Assembly: GCF_015163715.1 (NCBI RefSeq)
Contig: NZ_JADDUM010000154.1
Coordinates: forward strand, 1-58,735
Direction: 5' to 3'
From: Pseudomonas cyclaminis
GTDB lineage: Bacteria > Pseudomonadota > Gammaproteobacteria > Pseudomonadales > Pseudomonadaceae
Length of the DNA stretch: 58,735 nucleotides
This document shows positions 19,721 to 29,054 of this stretch, in pieces. The translations under genes were made by a program, and so were the position numbers. The notes under the pieces are model-generated. The model was given only the letters and a program-made list of their open reading frames with translations. It was not told the origin of the DNA and made no database searches. Each line of letters begins with the position of its first letter. Positions within the stretch are counted from its first letter, which is position 1.

Positions 19721-20391
19721 GGACGTGCCAGCGCCAGTTCTGCCCGCATCTTGTCGATCACTTCCTGGTAGTTCGGCGCGTTGAAGATCGCCGAACCGGC
19801 GACGAACGTGTCGGCACCGGCCGCTGCGATTTCACGGATATTGTTGACGTTGACCCCACCGTCGATTTCCAGGCGGATATCACGGCCCGAGGCATCGATC
19901 AGCGCGCGGGCTTCGCGCAGCTTGTCGAGGGTGCCGGGGATGAACTTCTGCCCGCCGAAGCCTGGGTTGACGCTCATCAGCAGCACCATGTCGACCTTGT
20001 CCATCACGTACTTGAGTACGTCCAGCGGGGTCGCCGGGTTGAACACCAGGCCCGCCTTGCAGCCGCCTTCGCGGATCAGTTGCAGGGTGCGGTCGACATG
20101 CAGCGAGGCTTCCGGATGGAAGGTGATGTAGGTCGCGCCGGCGTCGATGAAGTCGCCGATGATGCGATCCACCGGGCTGACCATCAGGTGCGCATCAATC
20201 GGCGCGGTGATGCCGTATTTGCGCAGAGCCGCGCAGACCATCGGGCCGATGGTCAGGTTGGGCACGTAATGGTTGTCCATGACATCGAAGTGCACGAAGT
20301 CGGCACCGGCGGCCAACACGTTGTCCACTTCCTCACCCAGTCGGGCGAAATCGGCGGAGAGAATCGATGGGGCAATAACGAAGGGCTGCAT
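19717..20391 (-). CDS. rpe: Ribulose-phosphate 3-epimerase
   Basis: Interconverts ribulose-5-phosphate and xylulose-5-phosphate in the pentose phosphate pathway. The 224-residue TIM barrel shows [10 protein letters not shown] (about residues 6-15), [17 protein letters not shown] (about 34-50), DAHLM (about 64), [10 protein letters not shown] (about 138-147), and EIDGGV (about 173-178), with the metal-binding His and Asp residues in place. The start MQPFVIAPS is chosen; a longer frame to 20472 adds unrelated residues. Its stop overlaps the gph start. Confidence 0.96.
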   Translation of the reverse strand: MQPFVIAPSILSADFARLGEEVDNVLAAGADFVHFDVMDNHYVPNLTIGPMVCAALRKYGITAPIDAHLMVSPVDRIIGDFIDAGATYITFHPEASLHVDRTLQLIREGGCKAGLVFNPATPLDVLKYVMDKVDMVLLMSVNPGFGGQKFIPGTLDKLREARALIDASGRDIRLEIDGGVNVNNIREIAAAGADTFVAGSAIFNAPNYQEVIDKMRAELALARP

Positions 20392-20475
20392 GACGCACCT
20401 TTTCTGAGCTAAATCACGATGGCGCGCATTGTATACCTCATGCTTTGCTGCGCGCACCGTGACCTGGCTCAATGG

Positions 20476-21624
20476 CTAGTACGCGGCCCGGTAAATTTTC
20501 TCGATATCCGCCACACTGAGCTTGCGCGGATTGTTGCGCATCAGCCGTTCGATCCCGGCGGCTTCCGCAGCCATGGTCGGAATGGCGCCTTCGGGAATCC
20601 CGAAACTGTGAAGCCCGGCCGGGATCTCGACCGCGGCACACAGTCGCGTCATCGCCTCGACCGCCTTGTCGGCCGCGTCATTGGCACTCAACCCCGTGAT
20701 GTTCACGCCCATGGCCTGGGCGATGTCCTGCATACGCTCGACACACGCGAGCTTGTTCCAGTGCATCACATAGGGCAGCAACAGCGCGTTACTCACGCCA
20801 TGGGCGATATTGAAGCGCCCGCCCAGCGGATACGCCAATGCATGCACCGCGCCCACCCCGGCATTGCCGAAGGCCATGCCGGCCATCAGGCTGGCGGTGG
20901 CCATGTCGTCGCGGGCCTGCAAATTGGCCGGGTTGGCGTAGGCCTTGGGCAGCGCCTTGGCGATCAGCTTGATGGCGCCGATGGCCAAGGCGTCGGTGAT
21001 CGGCGAGGCATTGAGCGACAGATAGGACTCCACGGCATGCACCAGCGCATCCACACCACTGGCGGCGGTGACGCTGCGCGGGCAGGTCAGGGTCATTTGC
21101 GGGCTGATGAGCGCCACGTCCGGCAACAAGTAGTCGCTGACGATGCCCTTTTTGAGCTGCGCGGCCTTGTCGGAGAGGATCGCCACATTGGTCACCTCCG
21201 AGCCGGTGCCGGCCGTGGTCGGGATGGCGATCAGCGGCGGGCCCTTGCGCGGCACCTGGTCGACACCAAACAAGTCAGCCAGGGCGCCGTGGTAACCGGC
21301 GTAAGCGGCCACGCTTTTGGCGATGTCGATGGCGCTGCCGCCGCCCAGCCCGATCAAACCGTCGTGGCCGCCGTCGCGGTAAGCCTGCATGCAGTCTTCG
21401 ACAATGGCGATTTCCGGGTCCGGCAGCACGCGGTCGAAAATCTCATAGGGGCGGTCGCCCAAATGTTCGAGCGCCAACGCCACGGTGCCGGATTTGACCA
21501 GCACGGCGTCGGTGACGATCAGCGGGTTATCCACGTCCAGGCGCGTGAGTTCAAAGGCCAGTTGTTCGATGGCGCCAGCGCCGGTCAGGAGTTTGTGGGC
21601 GATCTTGAATGAGGAAGTACTCAT
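20476..21624 (-). CDS. Iron-containing alcohol dehydrogenase
   Basis: NAD-dependent group III alcohol dehydrogenase, 382 residues, substrate unknown. GGGSAIDIAKS (about residues 94-104) binds the cofactor, and IPTTAGTGSEVTN (about 133-145) is typical. The iron ligands lie in GVDALVHAVESY (Asp/His, about 189-200) and VHALAYPLGGRFNIAHG (two His, about 260-276). It is separated from rpe by 84 bases and from the transporter genes by 154 bases containing a REP. It resembles YiaY/EutG/ErcA-type enzymes, but the sequence does not decide among them. Confidence 0.9.
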   Translation of the reverse strand: MSTSSFKIAHKLLTGAGAIEQLAFELTRLDVDNPLIVTDAVLVKSGTVALALEHLGDRPYEIFDRVLPDPEIAIVEDCMQAYRDGGHDGLIGLGGGSAIDIAKSVAAYAGYHGALADLFGVDQVPRKGPPLIAIPTTAGTGSEVTNVAILSDKAAQLKKGIVSDYLLPDVALISPQMTLTCPRSVTAASGVDALVHAVESYLSLNASPITDALAIGAIKLIAKALPKAYANPANLQARDDMATASLMAGMAFGNAGVGAVHALAYPLGGRFNIAHGVSNALLLPYVMHWNKLACVERMQDIAQAMGVNITGLSANDAADKAVEAMTRLCAAVEIPAGLHSFGIPEGAIPTMAAEAAGIERLMRNNPRKLSVADIEKIYRAAY

Positions 21625-21731
21625 GTGCGCGGCCTCTTATTCGGAAATGGGCTGGCACAAGAATAGCTGACCGAAACAGGTTGTCTTCCATTCAGCAGCT
21701 GAATGGTCTTTGTGGTTCAACACACAACCCT

Positions 21732-21761
21732 TGTGGGAGGCGGCTTGCCCCCTCCCACATT
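21732..21761. repeat. Single REP palindrome (GTGGGAGG...CCTCCCAC)
   Basis: TGTGGGAGGCGGCTTGCCCC continuing to CTCCCACAT forms a strong hairpin in the gap after the last permease gene (ends 21779) and upstream of the alcohol dehydrogenase start. It may also act as a 3-prime mRNA stabiliser for the transporter operon. Confidence 0.82.
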
Positions 21762-21778
21762 TTGATCTGCGCTGCGCT

Positions 21779-22603
21779 TTAGACCTGGGCGGTACGCAGT
21801 TTTTCACTACGGCCACGCAACCATTCGAGAGTCAGCAACAACAGCACCGAGAACGCAATCAACAAGGTCGCCGCTGCGGCAATGGTAGGGCTGAGGTTTT
21901 CGCGGATACCGCTGAACATCTGCCGTGGCAGGGTCGCTTGCTCCGGGCCGGCAAGGAACAGCGTCACCACCACCTCGTCGAACGAGGTCGCGAACGCAAA
22001 CAGCGCCCCGGATATCACCCCCGGTGCAATCAACGGCAAGGTCACCCGACGAAAGGCGGTGAGTGGCGAAGCCCCCAGGCTGGCCGCCGCACGCACCAGA
22101 TTGTGGTTAAACCCCTGCAACGTCGCCGACACCGTGATGATTACAAACGGCACACCCAACACCGCGTGCACCACGATCAGCGAGAAGAAACTGTTACCCA
22201 AACCCAGCGGCGCAAAGAACAGGTAGCTGGCCACGCCGATGATCACCACCGGCACCACCATCGGCGAAATCACCAAAGCCATCACCAGTGCCTTACCGGG
22301 GAAATTGCCACGGGTCAGGCCAATTGCCGCCAGTGTACCGAACACCATGGCCAGCACCGTGGCCGCCGGGGCGACGATGATGCTGTTCTTCAGCGCACGC
22401 ATCCACTCGGCCGAGGCGAAGAAATCCTGGTACCAGTGCAGTGAGAAGCCCTGCAACGGGTATACCAGGAAACTGCCGCTGTTGAACGACAGCGGGATGA
22501 TCACCAGTACGGGCAGGATCAGGAACAGCAGGATCAAGCCGCAGAGGATCCGCAAGCTGTAGAACCAAACCCGCTCAACGGGCGACATGTAAGGGCTCAG
22601 CAT
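21779..22603 (-). CDS. ABC transporter permease (PotC-type)
   Basis: An inner-membrane permease of the polyamine/spermidine importer type, 274 residues with six hydrophobic segments. The cytoplasmic EAA loop reads RAAASLGASPLTAFRRVTLP (about residues 178-197), where the ATPase docks. It is the last gene of a four-gene operon (ATPase, binding protein, permease, permease), 13 bases after the partner permease. The family suggests putrescine, spermidine or a related amine, but the substrate is not readable. Confidence 0.9.
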   Translation of the reverse strand: MLSPYMSPVERVWFYSLRILCGLILLFLILPVLVIIPLSFNSGSFLVYPLQGFSLHWYQDFFASAEWMRALKNSIIVAPAATVLAMVFGTLAAIGLTRGNFPGKALVMALVISPMVVPVVIIGVASYLFFAPLGLGNSFFSLIVVHAVLGVPFVIITVSATLQGFNHNLVRAAASLGASPLTAFRRVTLPLIAPGVISGALFAFATSFDEVVVTLFLAGPEQATLPRQMFSGIRENLSPTIAAAATLLIAFSVLLLLTLEWLRGRSEKLRTAQV

Positions 22604-22615
22604 CGCAAGGTCTCC

Positions 22616-23842
22616 TCAGCTCAGGCGCAGGCGGCTGGCGCCGACCAGACGGTTGTAGATCAGGTACAGCACCACGGTCGCCAGCAGCAGCAAGCCGCCC
22701 AACGCCGTCGCCATGCCCCAGTTGATGCTGGTGTTGGTGTAGAAGGCCACGAAGTAGCTGACCATCTGGTCGTTCGGGCTGCCCAGCAAGGCCGGGGTGA
22801 TGTAGTAACCAATCGCCAGGATGAACACCAACAGGCAACCGGCGCCCACGCCGGCGTAGGTTTGCGGGAAGTACACCCGCCAGAAACTGGCAAACGGGTG
22901 GCAGCCCAGGGAAATAGCGGCACGCATGTAGGTGGGCGAGATGCCTTTCATCACGCTGTAGATCGGCAGGATCATGAACGGCAACAGAATGTGCACCATG
23001 GAGATGTAGACCCCGGTGCGGTTGAACACCAACTCCAGGGGCTTATCGATCAACCCCATGCCCATCAGTGCGCTGTTGATCAGCCCGCCGGACTGCAACA
23101 GCACGATCCACGCCGCCACCCGCACCAGGATCGAGGTCCAGAACGGCAGCAACACCAGGATCATCAGCAGGTTGCTTTTACGCGCCGGCAGGTTGGCCAG
23201 CAGATACGCCAGGGGATAGGCCAGCAACAGGCAGATCACGGTGATCACCAGGCCCATCCAGAAGGTGCGGGCGAAGATGTCCAGGTAGATCGCCTGGTCC
23301 GGGGTGGCCGGAGCCACTTCGCCGAGGTCGTCGATACGGTGATCCACGGCTGCCAGCAGATAGAACGGCGTCAGGCTGCTGGTATTGCGCCGGATCGCCT
23401 GCCAGTACGCCGGGTCGCCCCAGCGTTCGTCGAGGGTTTCCAGCGCTTCTTTATAAGAGGCCGGCGCTTCGGTAAACGGCAGCGCCCGCGCGGTTTTGGT
23501 CAGCAGGCTGCGATAGCCGGCCAGTTCCATGTTCAAGCGTTTGGACAGATCGCCCAGGGTCTGGTTTTTGCGTGCTTCGCCCAAGTCCTCACTGAGGGCC
23601 TGGTACACCGGCTCGCCGGGCAGGCCACGACCGTCCCAGGCAGTCACCGCCACCACCGTACGCGGCAGGCCAGCGACCACTTCCGGGTTGCCGACGCTTT
23701 TAAACAACAGCGCGACGATCGGCACCAGGAACACCAGCAGCAAAAACAGCACCAGCGGCGCAATCAGGGCCTGGGCCTTCCAGCGATTGAGCCGCTCGGC
23801 ACGCGCCAGGCGCTGCTTGAGGGTGGGAATGGCGATGGCCAT
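22616..23842 (-). CDS. ABC transporter permease (PotB-type) with long periplasmic insert
   Basis: The partner permease, 408 residues. A first membrane segment (about residues 26-48) is followed by an unusually long hydrophilic stretch (about 50-185) rich in charged residues, before the other membrane helices begin. The EAA loop is RAAISLGCHPFASFWRVYFP (about 307-326). Ordinary PotB is about 280-300 residues, so roughly 120 residues are additional. The insert could touch the binding protein in the periplasm. A REP lies just upstream, between this gene and the binding-protein gene. Confidence 0.88.
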   Translation of the reverse strand: MAIAIPTLKQRLARAERLNRWKAQALIAPLVLFLLLVFLVPIVALLFKSVGNPEVVAGLPRTVVAVTAWDGRGLPGEPVYQALSEDLGEARKNQTLGDLSKRLNMELAGYRSLLTKTARALPFTEAPASYKEALETLDERWGDPAYWQAIRRNTSSLTPFYLLAAVDHRIDDLGEVAPATPDQAIYLDIFARTFWMGLVITVICLLLAYPLAYLLANLPARKSNLLMILVLLPFWTSILVRVAAWIVLLQSGGLINSALMGMGLIDKPLELVFNRTGVYISMVHILLPFMILPIYSVMKGISPTYMRAAISLGCHPFASFWRVYFPQTYAGVGAGCLLVFILAIGYYITPALLGSPNDQMVSYFVAFYTNTSINWGMATALGGLLLLATVVLYLIYNRLVGASRLRLS

Positions 23843-23879
23843 GGCAAACTCCGGATCTTGAAGATAAATGCAGATCTCA

Positions 23880-23908
23880 TGTGGGAGGGGGCAAGCCCCC
23901 TCCCACAG
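23880..23908. repeat. REP palindrome inside the ABC transporter operon
   Basis: TGTGGGAGGGGGCAAGCCCC continuing to CTCCCACAG lies between the binding-protein stop (23922) and the first permease start (23842). A strong hairpin at this spot can protect the upstream binding-protein mRNA and reduce downstream permease expression, as described for malE-malF in E. coli. The effect here is inferred. Confidence 0.85.
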
Positions 23909-23921
23909 GGCTTAGGCGGTG

Positions 23922-24962
23922 TTATTTAGCAGCCCAGGAGTTGAAGCGCTGCTCAAGCTGCTCGCCGTTATCCGCCCAGAAGCTCACATCGATCTGCACC
24001 TGGTTGGCGATGTTCTCTGGCGTGGTCGGCATGTCCTTGAGGATGTCCTTGGCCAGCAACGGTACGGCTTGGGTGTTGGCCGGGCCGTAGGCGATGTTTT
24101 CCGAGTAGGTCTTCTGCTGCTGCGGCGCGACCGAGAAGGCGATGAATTTCTTCGCCGCTTCTGCACGATCCTTGGCCAGGCCTTTTGGAATGGCCCACGC
24201 GTCGAAGTCGTAGATGCCGCCGTTCCACACCACTTTCAGGTTGCTTTCTTTCTGCACGGCGGCGATGCGGCCGTTGTAGGCCGAACTCATCACCACGTCA
24301 CCCGAGGCGAGGTACTGCGGCGGTTGTGCGCCGGCTTCCCACCACTGGATCGACGGCTTGAGTTCGTCGAGTTTCTTGAACGCCCGGTCCTGGCCATCTT
24401 TGCCGGCCAGCACTTTGTACACATCCTTCGGCGCTACGCCGTCGGCCATCAACGCGAATTCCAGGGTGTACTTGGCGCCTTTACGCAGGCCGCGCTTGCC
24501 CGGGAATTTCTTGGTGTCCCAGAAATCCGCCCAGCTGGTTGGCGCGGAGGCCAGTTTGTCGGCGTTGTACGCCAGCACCGTCGACCAAACAAAGAAGCCC
24601 ACGCCGCACGGCTGGATCGCGCCCTTGACGTAGTTGGCGCTGTCGCCGAACAGTTTCGGGTCGAGCGGTTCGAACATGTCTTCGTCGCAACCGCGGGACA
24701 GTTCCGGCGATTCCACCTCCACCAGGTCCCAGGACACGCTCTTGGTGTCGACCATGGCTTTGACCTTGGCCATTTCACCGTTGTACTCACCGGCGACGAT
24801 CTTGCCGTTGCCTGCGCTTTCCCACGGTGCGTAGAAGGCCTTGACCTGAGCCGCCTTATTCGCGCCGCCGAAGGACACGACCGTCAGGTCGGGGCCCGCC
24901 ATGGCCTGTGTCGCGCCCATCAAGCTCAATGCCAGAACGGAATACTTCAAGGAACTCAACAT
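23922..24962 (-). CDS. ABC transporter substrate-binding protein (PotD/PotF-type)
   Basis: A periplasmic binding protein, 346 residues, with a signal peptide ending AMA at about residue 22, followed by DLTVVSFGGANKAAQ. Later segments, VVEVESPELSRGC-like Asp/Glu-rich stretches, WADFWDTKKFPGKR and WEAGAQPPQYLASGDV, are typical of the extracellular solute-binding family 1/PotD-like group. The start is MLSSLKYSV; a longer frame to 25010 overlaps the ATPase gene. It lies between the ATPase gene (45-base gap) and the permeases. Likely ligand: a polyamine or other small cation. Confidence 0.9.
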   Translation of the reverse strand: MLSSLKYSVLALSLMGATQAMAGPDLTVVSFGGANKAAQVKAFYAPWESAGNGKIVAGEYNGEMAKVKAMVDTKSVSWDLVEVESPELSRGCDEDMFEPLDPKLFGDSANYVKGAIQPCGVGFFVWSTVLAYNADKLASAPTSWADFWDTKKFPGKRGLRKGAKYTLEFALMADGVAPKDVYKVLAGKDGQDRAFKKLDELKPSIQWWEAGAQPPQYLASGDVVMSSAYNGRIAAVQKESNLKVVWNGGIYDFDAWAIPKGLAKDRAEAAKKFIAFSVAPQQQKTYSENIAYGPANTQAVPLLAKDILKDMPTTPENIANQVQIDVSFWADNGEQLEQRFNSWAAK

Positions 24963-25006
24963 TGTTGTTCTCTCCACGTGCAGGGTTGGTGAAGCCATGG
25001 GGGCGA

Positions 25007-26119
25007 TCAATTCGCCTCTAGAAGTGGGTCGAGTGCGCGAACGTGCTCGACTTGCCAGCCAATCGGTACCACGTCGCCGACCGCCAGGGCTGGGTCCAGC
25101 TCGGCAATCGGTTGTTTCACAAAAAAATCGGCCTTGCCGCAGACTTCCAGGCGCACACGCACGTGGTCGCCCAGGTAGATGAATTCCGCCACCCGCCCGG
25201 AGAAGCGGTTGACGCAGCTTTCGCTGGAGCCATTGAGGCTGACCCGTTCCGGACGTACCGACAGCGTGACCGGGCCGCCGATCTGGCCGACGTTGATCGC
25301 CAGCGCTTCGACCTTCTCGCCCCGCGCCAACTCGACTACGCAGCGGTCACCGGTATGGCTGTGCAGACGACCATTGAGACGGTTGTTCTCGCCGATGAAA
25401 TTGGCGACAAAGGTGTTCTTCGGCTCTTCATACAGGGTGCGCGGCGGGGCGATCTGCTGGATCTCGCCCTGGTGGAACACCGCCACTCGGTCGGACATGG
25501 TCAGGGCTTCACCCTGGTCGTGGGTCACGTACACCACGGTCACGCCGAGGCGTTGGTGCAGGTGCTTGATCTCCATCTGCATGTGTTCGCGCAGTTGTTT
25601 GTCGAGGGCGCCGAGGGGTTCATCCATGAGCACCAATTGCGGTTCGAACACCAGCGCACGGGCCAGGGCCACACGCTGTTGCTGGCCGCCGGAGAGTTGC
25701 GCCGGGTAGCGCTGGGCGAAGGCGTCGAGCTGGACCATGCTCAGCACGCGCTTGACCCGCTCGCTGACATCGGTCTTGCTCAAGCCGCGTACAGACAAGG
25801 GAAACGCCAGGTTCTCGGCCACGGTCATGTGGGGGAACAGCGCGTAGTTCTGGAACACCATGCCGATGTCGCGCTTGTGCGGCGGCACGTTGTTGATGGA
25901 ACGCCCGGCCAGCTGGATTTCACCGGCGGTCGGCGTTTCAAAGCCCGCGAGCATCATCAGGCTGGTGGTCTTGCCCGAACCTGAAGGCCCGAGCAAGGTG
26001 AGGAACTCGCCCTTGCGAATTTCCAGGTTGAGGTCTTTGACGATCAGGTTCTCGCCGTCGTAGCTCTTCTGCACGCCACGAAAGCTGACCAGCACATCAT
26101 TTGAATCCACCTCGCTCAT
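25007..26119 (-). CDS. ABC transporter ATP-binding protein (PotA-type)
   Basis: The ATPase of the importer, 370 residues. Walker A is GPSGSGKTT (about residues 44-52), the signature is LSGGQQQR (about 141-148), Walker B is VLMDEPLGALD (about 161-171), and the H-loop is YVTHDQ (about 196-201). The C-terminal part (about 290-365) is the TOBE regulatory domain. The start MSEVDSND has an AGGTG site upstream. It is the first gene of the operon, and the regulator gene at 26334 lies upstream on the same strand. Confidence 0.93.
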   Translation of the reverse strand: MSEVDSNDVLVSFRGVQKSYDGENLIVKDLNLEIRKGEFLTLLGPSGSGKTTSLMMLAGFETPTAGEIQLAGRSINNVPPHKRDIGMVFQNYALFPHMTVAENLAFPLSVRGLSKTDVSERVKRVLSMVQLDAFAQRYPAQLSGGQQQRVALARALVFEPQLVLMDEPLGALDKQLREHMQMEIKHLHQRLGVTVVYVTHDQGEALTMSDRVAVFHQGEIQQIAPPRTLYEEPKNTFVANFIGENNRLNGRLHSHTGDRCVVELARGEKVEALAINVGQIGGPVTLSVRPERVSLNGSSESCVNRFSGRVAEFIYLGDHVRVRLEVCGKADFFVKQPIAELDPALAVGDVVPIGWQVEHVRALDPLLEAN

Positions 26120-26172
26120 ACCCGCACCTTTGTGTTTTGGACTGCTGTGGCACAAGCGTAGTCCAGGCGCGA

Positions 26173-26192
26173 GGCCCCGGAAATCGGGGGCC
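26173..26192. terminator. GC-rich hairpin between the response regulator and the transporter operon
   Basis: GGCCCCG pairs with CGGGGGCC (one bulge) around a short AAT loop. It lies 3-prime of the regulator and upstream of the transporter start, with no T-run on the transcribed strand. Possible weak terminator or leader structure. Confidence 0.35.
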
Positions 26193-26333
26193 AGGAGAGA
26201 ATTGCATCAGCCGGATGGAAGGTTGGGGGTAGGGATTGCCCTACACGGATGGCGGGGATGGGACAGTGCCATAGTGCCAAGCGCCGTGAATGGCGTCAGC
26301 GCGGTTTAAAGCAGGTCGCAAACAGGCATGTCG

Positions 26334-26963
26334 TCACAACAGCTTGTGCTCCATGGCGTACTTCACCAGTTCAGCCAGGGAGGTGATATTGAGCTTTTGC
26401 ATCAGGCGCGCCTTGTGGGTGCTGATGGTCTTGCTGCTCAGTGCCAGTTGCTGGGCGATGTCATTGACGTTGGCGCCTTGGGCCAGGCGCTCGAACACTG
26501 AAAACTCGCGCTCCGACAGTAATGAATGCAAGGGCCGGGCGTCAGTCAGGCCGACTTCGAAGACCATACGGTCGGCCAAGTCCGGGTCGATGTAGCGCCC
26601 GCCCGCCGCAACCTTGCGAATCGCCGTGAGCAACAGCGCCGGGTCGCTGTCCTTGGTCGCATAACCGGCAGCGCCGACCTTCAGGGCACGGGCGGCCATT
26701 TGCGCTTCATCGTGCATCGACAGCACCAGGATCGCCGGTGGGTTGTTCAATGCACGAATCCGGGCAATGGCTTCCAGGCCGTTGACACCGGGCATCGAGA
26801 TATCCAGCAACACCACCTCGCACGGTACGTGGCGCAAGGTCTCCAGCAACTGCTCGCCATTGCTCGCCTCCCCCACCACCAGCAGGTCTTTGGCCAGGCC
26901 GATCAGCTGCTTGATGCCTTCACGAACGATGGTGTGGTCTTCGGCTACCAGTACACGGATCAC
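26334..26963 (-). CDS. LuxR/NarL-family response regulator
   Basis: A two-component DNA-binding regulator, 209 residues. The receiver domain (1-120) has the acidic pocket EDH, the phospho-acceptor Asp54 in VVLLDISMPG, and the Lys in GYATKDS. The C-terminal LuxR helix-turn-helix (about 145-205) has LSEREFSVF, NVNDIAQQLALSSKTISTH and KARLMQKLNI. It starts with GTG behind an AGAGG site, 18 bases after the stop of the frameshifted sensor kinase, its evident partner. The target is unknown; the adjacent ABC importer is a reasonable candidate. Confidence 0.92.
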   Translation of the reverse strand: MIRVLVAEDHTIVREGIKQLIGLAKDLLVVGEASNGEQLLETLRHVPCEVVLLDISMPGVNGLEAIARIRALNNPPAILVLSMHDEAQMAARALKVGAAGYATKDSDPALLLTAIRKVAAGGRYIDPDLADRMVFEVGLTDARPLHSLLSEREFSVFERLAQGANVNDIAQQLALSSKTISTHKARLMQKLNITSLAELVKYAMEHKLL

Positions 26964-26981
26964 AGGAATTTCCTCTTGGTG

Positions 26982-28977
26982 TTATGCATCCAGCGGCACC
27001 GTCACACTCAGGGTAGTGCCCTCCCCCAACTCGCTGTGCAGGCTCAATTGCCCGCCCATGATCAACACGCGCTCGCGCATACCGACCAAGCCAAACGATA
27101 CCGCACGGCCTTCAGGCTGGACGAAACCGACTCCGTCATCGCTGATGGTCAGCCGCAAATCCGTGCCGTCTATGGCCAGGGTCAACTCCACAGTATGCGC
27201 CTGGGCATGGCGCATCACGTTGGTCAGCGCTTCTTGCAGGATACGAAACAGGCCGATGGCCTTGGCGTCGCTCAGGGCCGGCAGGTTATCCGGCACCTGA
27301 ACCAGGCAGGGAATCTGCGTGCGCGCTTCGAAGCGTCGGGCCTGCCATTCAATCGCGGAGGCGATGCCGGCGTCGAGAATCGGTGGGCGCAGCGCCGTCG
27401 CGACGTCCCGCACCAGTTGAAACAGCTGAGCGATCAGGCGCTTCATGCTGTTCAAGCGCTCGTGCAGGCCGGGGTCCAGTTGCGCATAGGCCAACTCACA
27501 CATGGAGGTTTCCAGCTTGAGCACGGTGAGCATCTGCCCGAGTTCATCGTGAACTTCCCCGGGCGATGCGGGCTTTTTCTTCTTCGCGCACGGTTTCCAG
27601 GTGGGCCGACAGTTCGCGCAGTTGCGCTTCACTTTGCATCAATGCGGCCAGCGTGCGGCGCAACTCGGTGACGTCGTTCAGGTAGACCACCAGGTACTCG
27701 GCCTCGGCAAACCGCAGAAAGCTCAAGGACACGTTGGCTGGCAGGATGCTGCCGTCGGCGCGCAAACAATCGGTGGCGAAGTTCTGCGGCCCCTCTTCGC
27801 TGGCCCGTGCGCGCTTCCACAGGTTGAGCCAACGGTCCATGTCCAGGGTCGGATCGAGGTCGACGAGCGGGCGCTCGATCAAGGCGCCAGGGGCGTAACC
27901 GAGCATGCTTTCGGCGGCGTGGTTGGCGTAGCGCACATGGCTGTCCCAATTGACCCATAGGATGCCGACGGTGCTTTGGTCGATGGAAAACTGCGTCAAC
28001 CGCAGCGCTTGCGCACCGGCGGCGCGGGCGGCGCTTTCTTCCCGCGCGGCCAGCAGTCCATGTTCGAGCACGCGTTGCTGGCGGCGCTGCCAGAACACGG
28101 TCGCCAGACTGGCCAACAGCAGCAGGCTCAGTAACAGGCTGAGGTTCTGCCACAGCCCAGGCGACTCCGATAACCGAGGGTATTTGGGTTGCAGCCAACG
28201 GCTGTGCAACTGGTCAAGATCGCGGGCGGGGATGGCGGCCAGGGCACTTTCCATAATGCCCGCCAGTTCGGGCCAATCCCTGCGCGTGGCCACCCGCAGC
28301 AATTGCGGCAGACCGATGTCCCCCACCACTGCCAGGCCGGCAAACTCGGCCTCGCCAGACAGTCGGCTTAATTGCGCTTCATCCACCACCGCATAACGTG
28401 CCTGCTGGCTGACCAACAACTGCAAGGCCTGGCGCTCCATAGGCACACCTTGCAGGTTGAGGCTCGGATAAGTGCTGCGCAGGTAATCGGCCACCGCGCT
28501 GGGCATGCGCACGGCAACGCGGGACTGATCGTCGAGTTTTTCCAGCTCCACCGCGCCGCCGCCCTCGCGAACGCCGACGATATGCTGGGGCACGCGCATA
28601 TACGGGTCGCTGAATAACCACAGGCGCAAACCGGCCGGGGTTTGTTGCAGGCCGGGGGCGATGTCCACCTCATCGTCGCGGACGGCGGCTTCCAGTTGTT
28701 CCTGGTTCGGGAAGTTGCGCCAGGTCAGCTCGATATTCAGCGCCTTGGCCAGCGACTGCATCAACTCCACATTAGCCCCGGACAAGCGCTGCAGGCGCCG
28801 GTCGTATTGCGCGTAAGGCACCTGCAACACCACGCCCACCCGCAACTCCGGGTGCCGGGCCAGCCATTCGCGCTGCTGCGCAGTGAGCTGCGCCTGCGGG
28901 GCGGCAGGCGCGGGGGAGGCGTTTGCGATCAAGGCGACGCACAAACAGCCGATAACCAGCAGACAGCGAAAACCCAT
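26982..28977 (-). pseudogene. Sensor histidine kinase (SBP-PAS-HisKA_3), interrupted by a one-base frameshift
   Basis: Two overlapping frames make one NarL-type sensor. Frame one (27544-28977, 477 residues) has a signal peptide, a periplasmic SBP_bac_3-like domain (about residues 35-265), a membrane segment (about 277-294), a PAS domain (about 330-450), and runs up to EEEKARIAR. There it shifts, reads GSSR and stops. Frame two continues with EVHDELGQML (the phospho-His motif) and an HATPase domain with NVMRHA, DDGVGF and GLVGMRER. The cause is four C on the + strand at 27557-27560 where three would keep frame. Either a true inactivating mutation or a sequencing error; everything else looks intact. 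Confidence 0.85.
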
Positions 28978-29054
28978 GATCCACGTCTCACATCACTGAC
29001 AAAAACTGACCAACCCTTTAGGCTGCTGGAATCTCTTCTGGCCGGAAATCAACG

